Assembly (NCBI GenBank): GCA_964569425.1
Contig: CAZMVD010000188.1
Span: forward strand, 1-5,727
From: JACQXM01 sp964569425
Lineage (GTDB): Bacteria > Planctomycetota > Phycisphaerae > UBA1845
DNA: 5,727 nucleotides
Reading direction: 5' to 3'
In this document: positions 5,680 through 5,727 of the stretch, piece by piece
How positions within the stretch are numbered: the stretch's first letter is position 1
How the letters are laid out: the number at the start of each line of letters is the position of its first letter
Translations under genes and position numbers: made by a program
Notes under the pieces: model-generated
Told to the model about the DNA's origin: nothing
Seen by the model: only the letters and a program-made list of their open reading frames with translations
Databases searched by the model: none

Positions 5680-5727
5680 CCTCGACCCAGCCCCTCGACA
5701 TCAAAACCGTCTACAGCGCCTCCGGCC
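5676..5727 (+). CDS. 5' end of a further co-transcribed gene, truncated by the window
   Basis: A GTG at 5676 overlaps the M16 stop codon in a GTGA arrangement (5676-5679) and is preceded by GGGAG at 5661-5665, ten bases upstream. The frame stays open to the end of the window and reads VTSTQPLDIKTVYSASG. Codons return to the C-rich style of the flanking genes. The overlap suggests translational coupling with the protease gene. Seventeen residues are too few to identify a family. A DinG-like helicase N-terminus crossed my mind, but nothing visible is diagnostic. Confidence 0.55.
   Translation, partial: MTSTQPLDIKTVYSASG

Overview
The window is a high-GC bacterial chromosome segment. Two 60-base lines I counted by hand in the flanking genes gave about 70-73% G+C, and codons mostly end in C or G. 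It holds five complete same-strand genes, one opposed gene and the first codons of a seventh gene. The gene style and the spacers built of 7-base units suggest a Planctomycetota-like (possibly Phycisphaerae) host. That placement is a guess, because there is no rRNA or other marker gene here.

Layout: an LpxL/HtrB-like acyltransferase (164-1135, +) converges on a small DUF983 zinc-ribbon membrane protein (1215-1613, -). A 203-base divergent spacer containing a heptad repeat array follows. Next comes an M16-family peptidase-like subunit without the zinc site (1817-3058, +). A lower-GC block (about 3059-4422) then carries two overlapping genes: a BglII/BstYI-type restriction endonuclease (3125-3724) and an MT-A70 DNA adenine methyltransferase (3708-4391). 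The high-GC style resumes with a second M16 peptidase that has an intact HxxEH zinc site (4423-5679). Its stop overlaps the GTG start of a further gene cut off by the window end (5676-5727).

Main interpretation: the two M16 genes look like the two halves of one heterodimeric protease. One has the HxxEH zinc motif but no R/Y substrate-binding pair, and the other has the R/Y pair but no zinc motif. A compact type II restriction-modification module of foreign base composition sits exactly between them, with a good sigma70-like promoter at its left edge, a candidate internal methyltransferase promoter, and a 9/10-matched inverted repeat near both edges. The individual protein families are known. 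The unusual parts are the insertion site, the variant active-site residues of the nuclease and the acyltransferase, and the possible border repeats. I saw no tRNA, rRNA, CRISPR array, transposase or convincing terminator.
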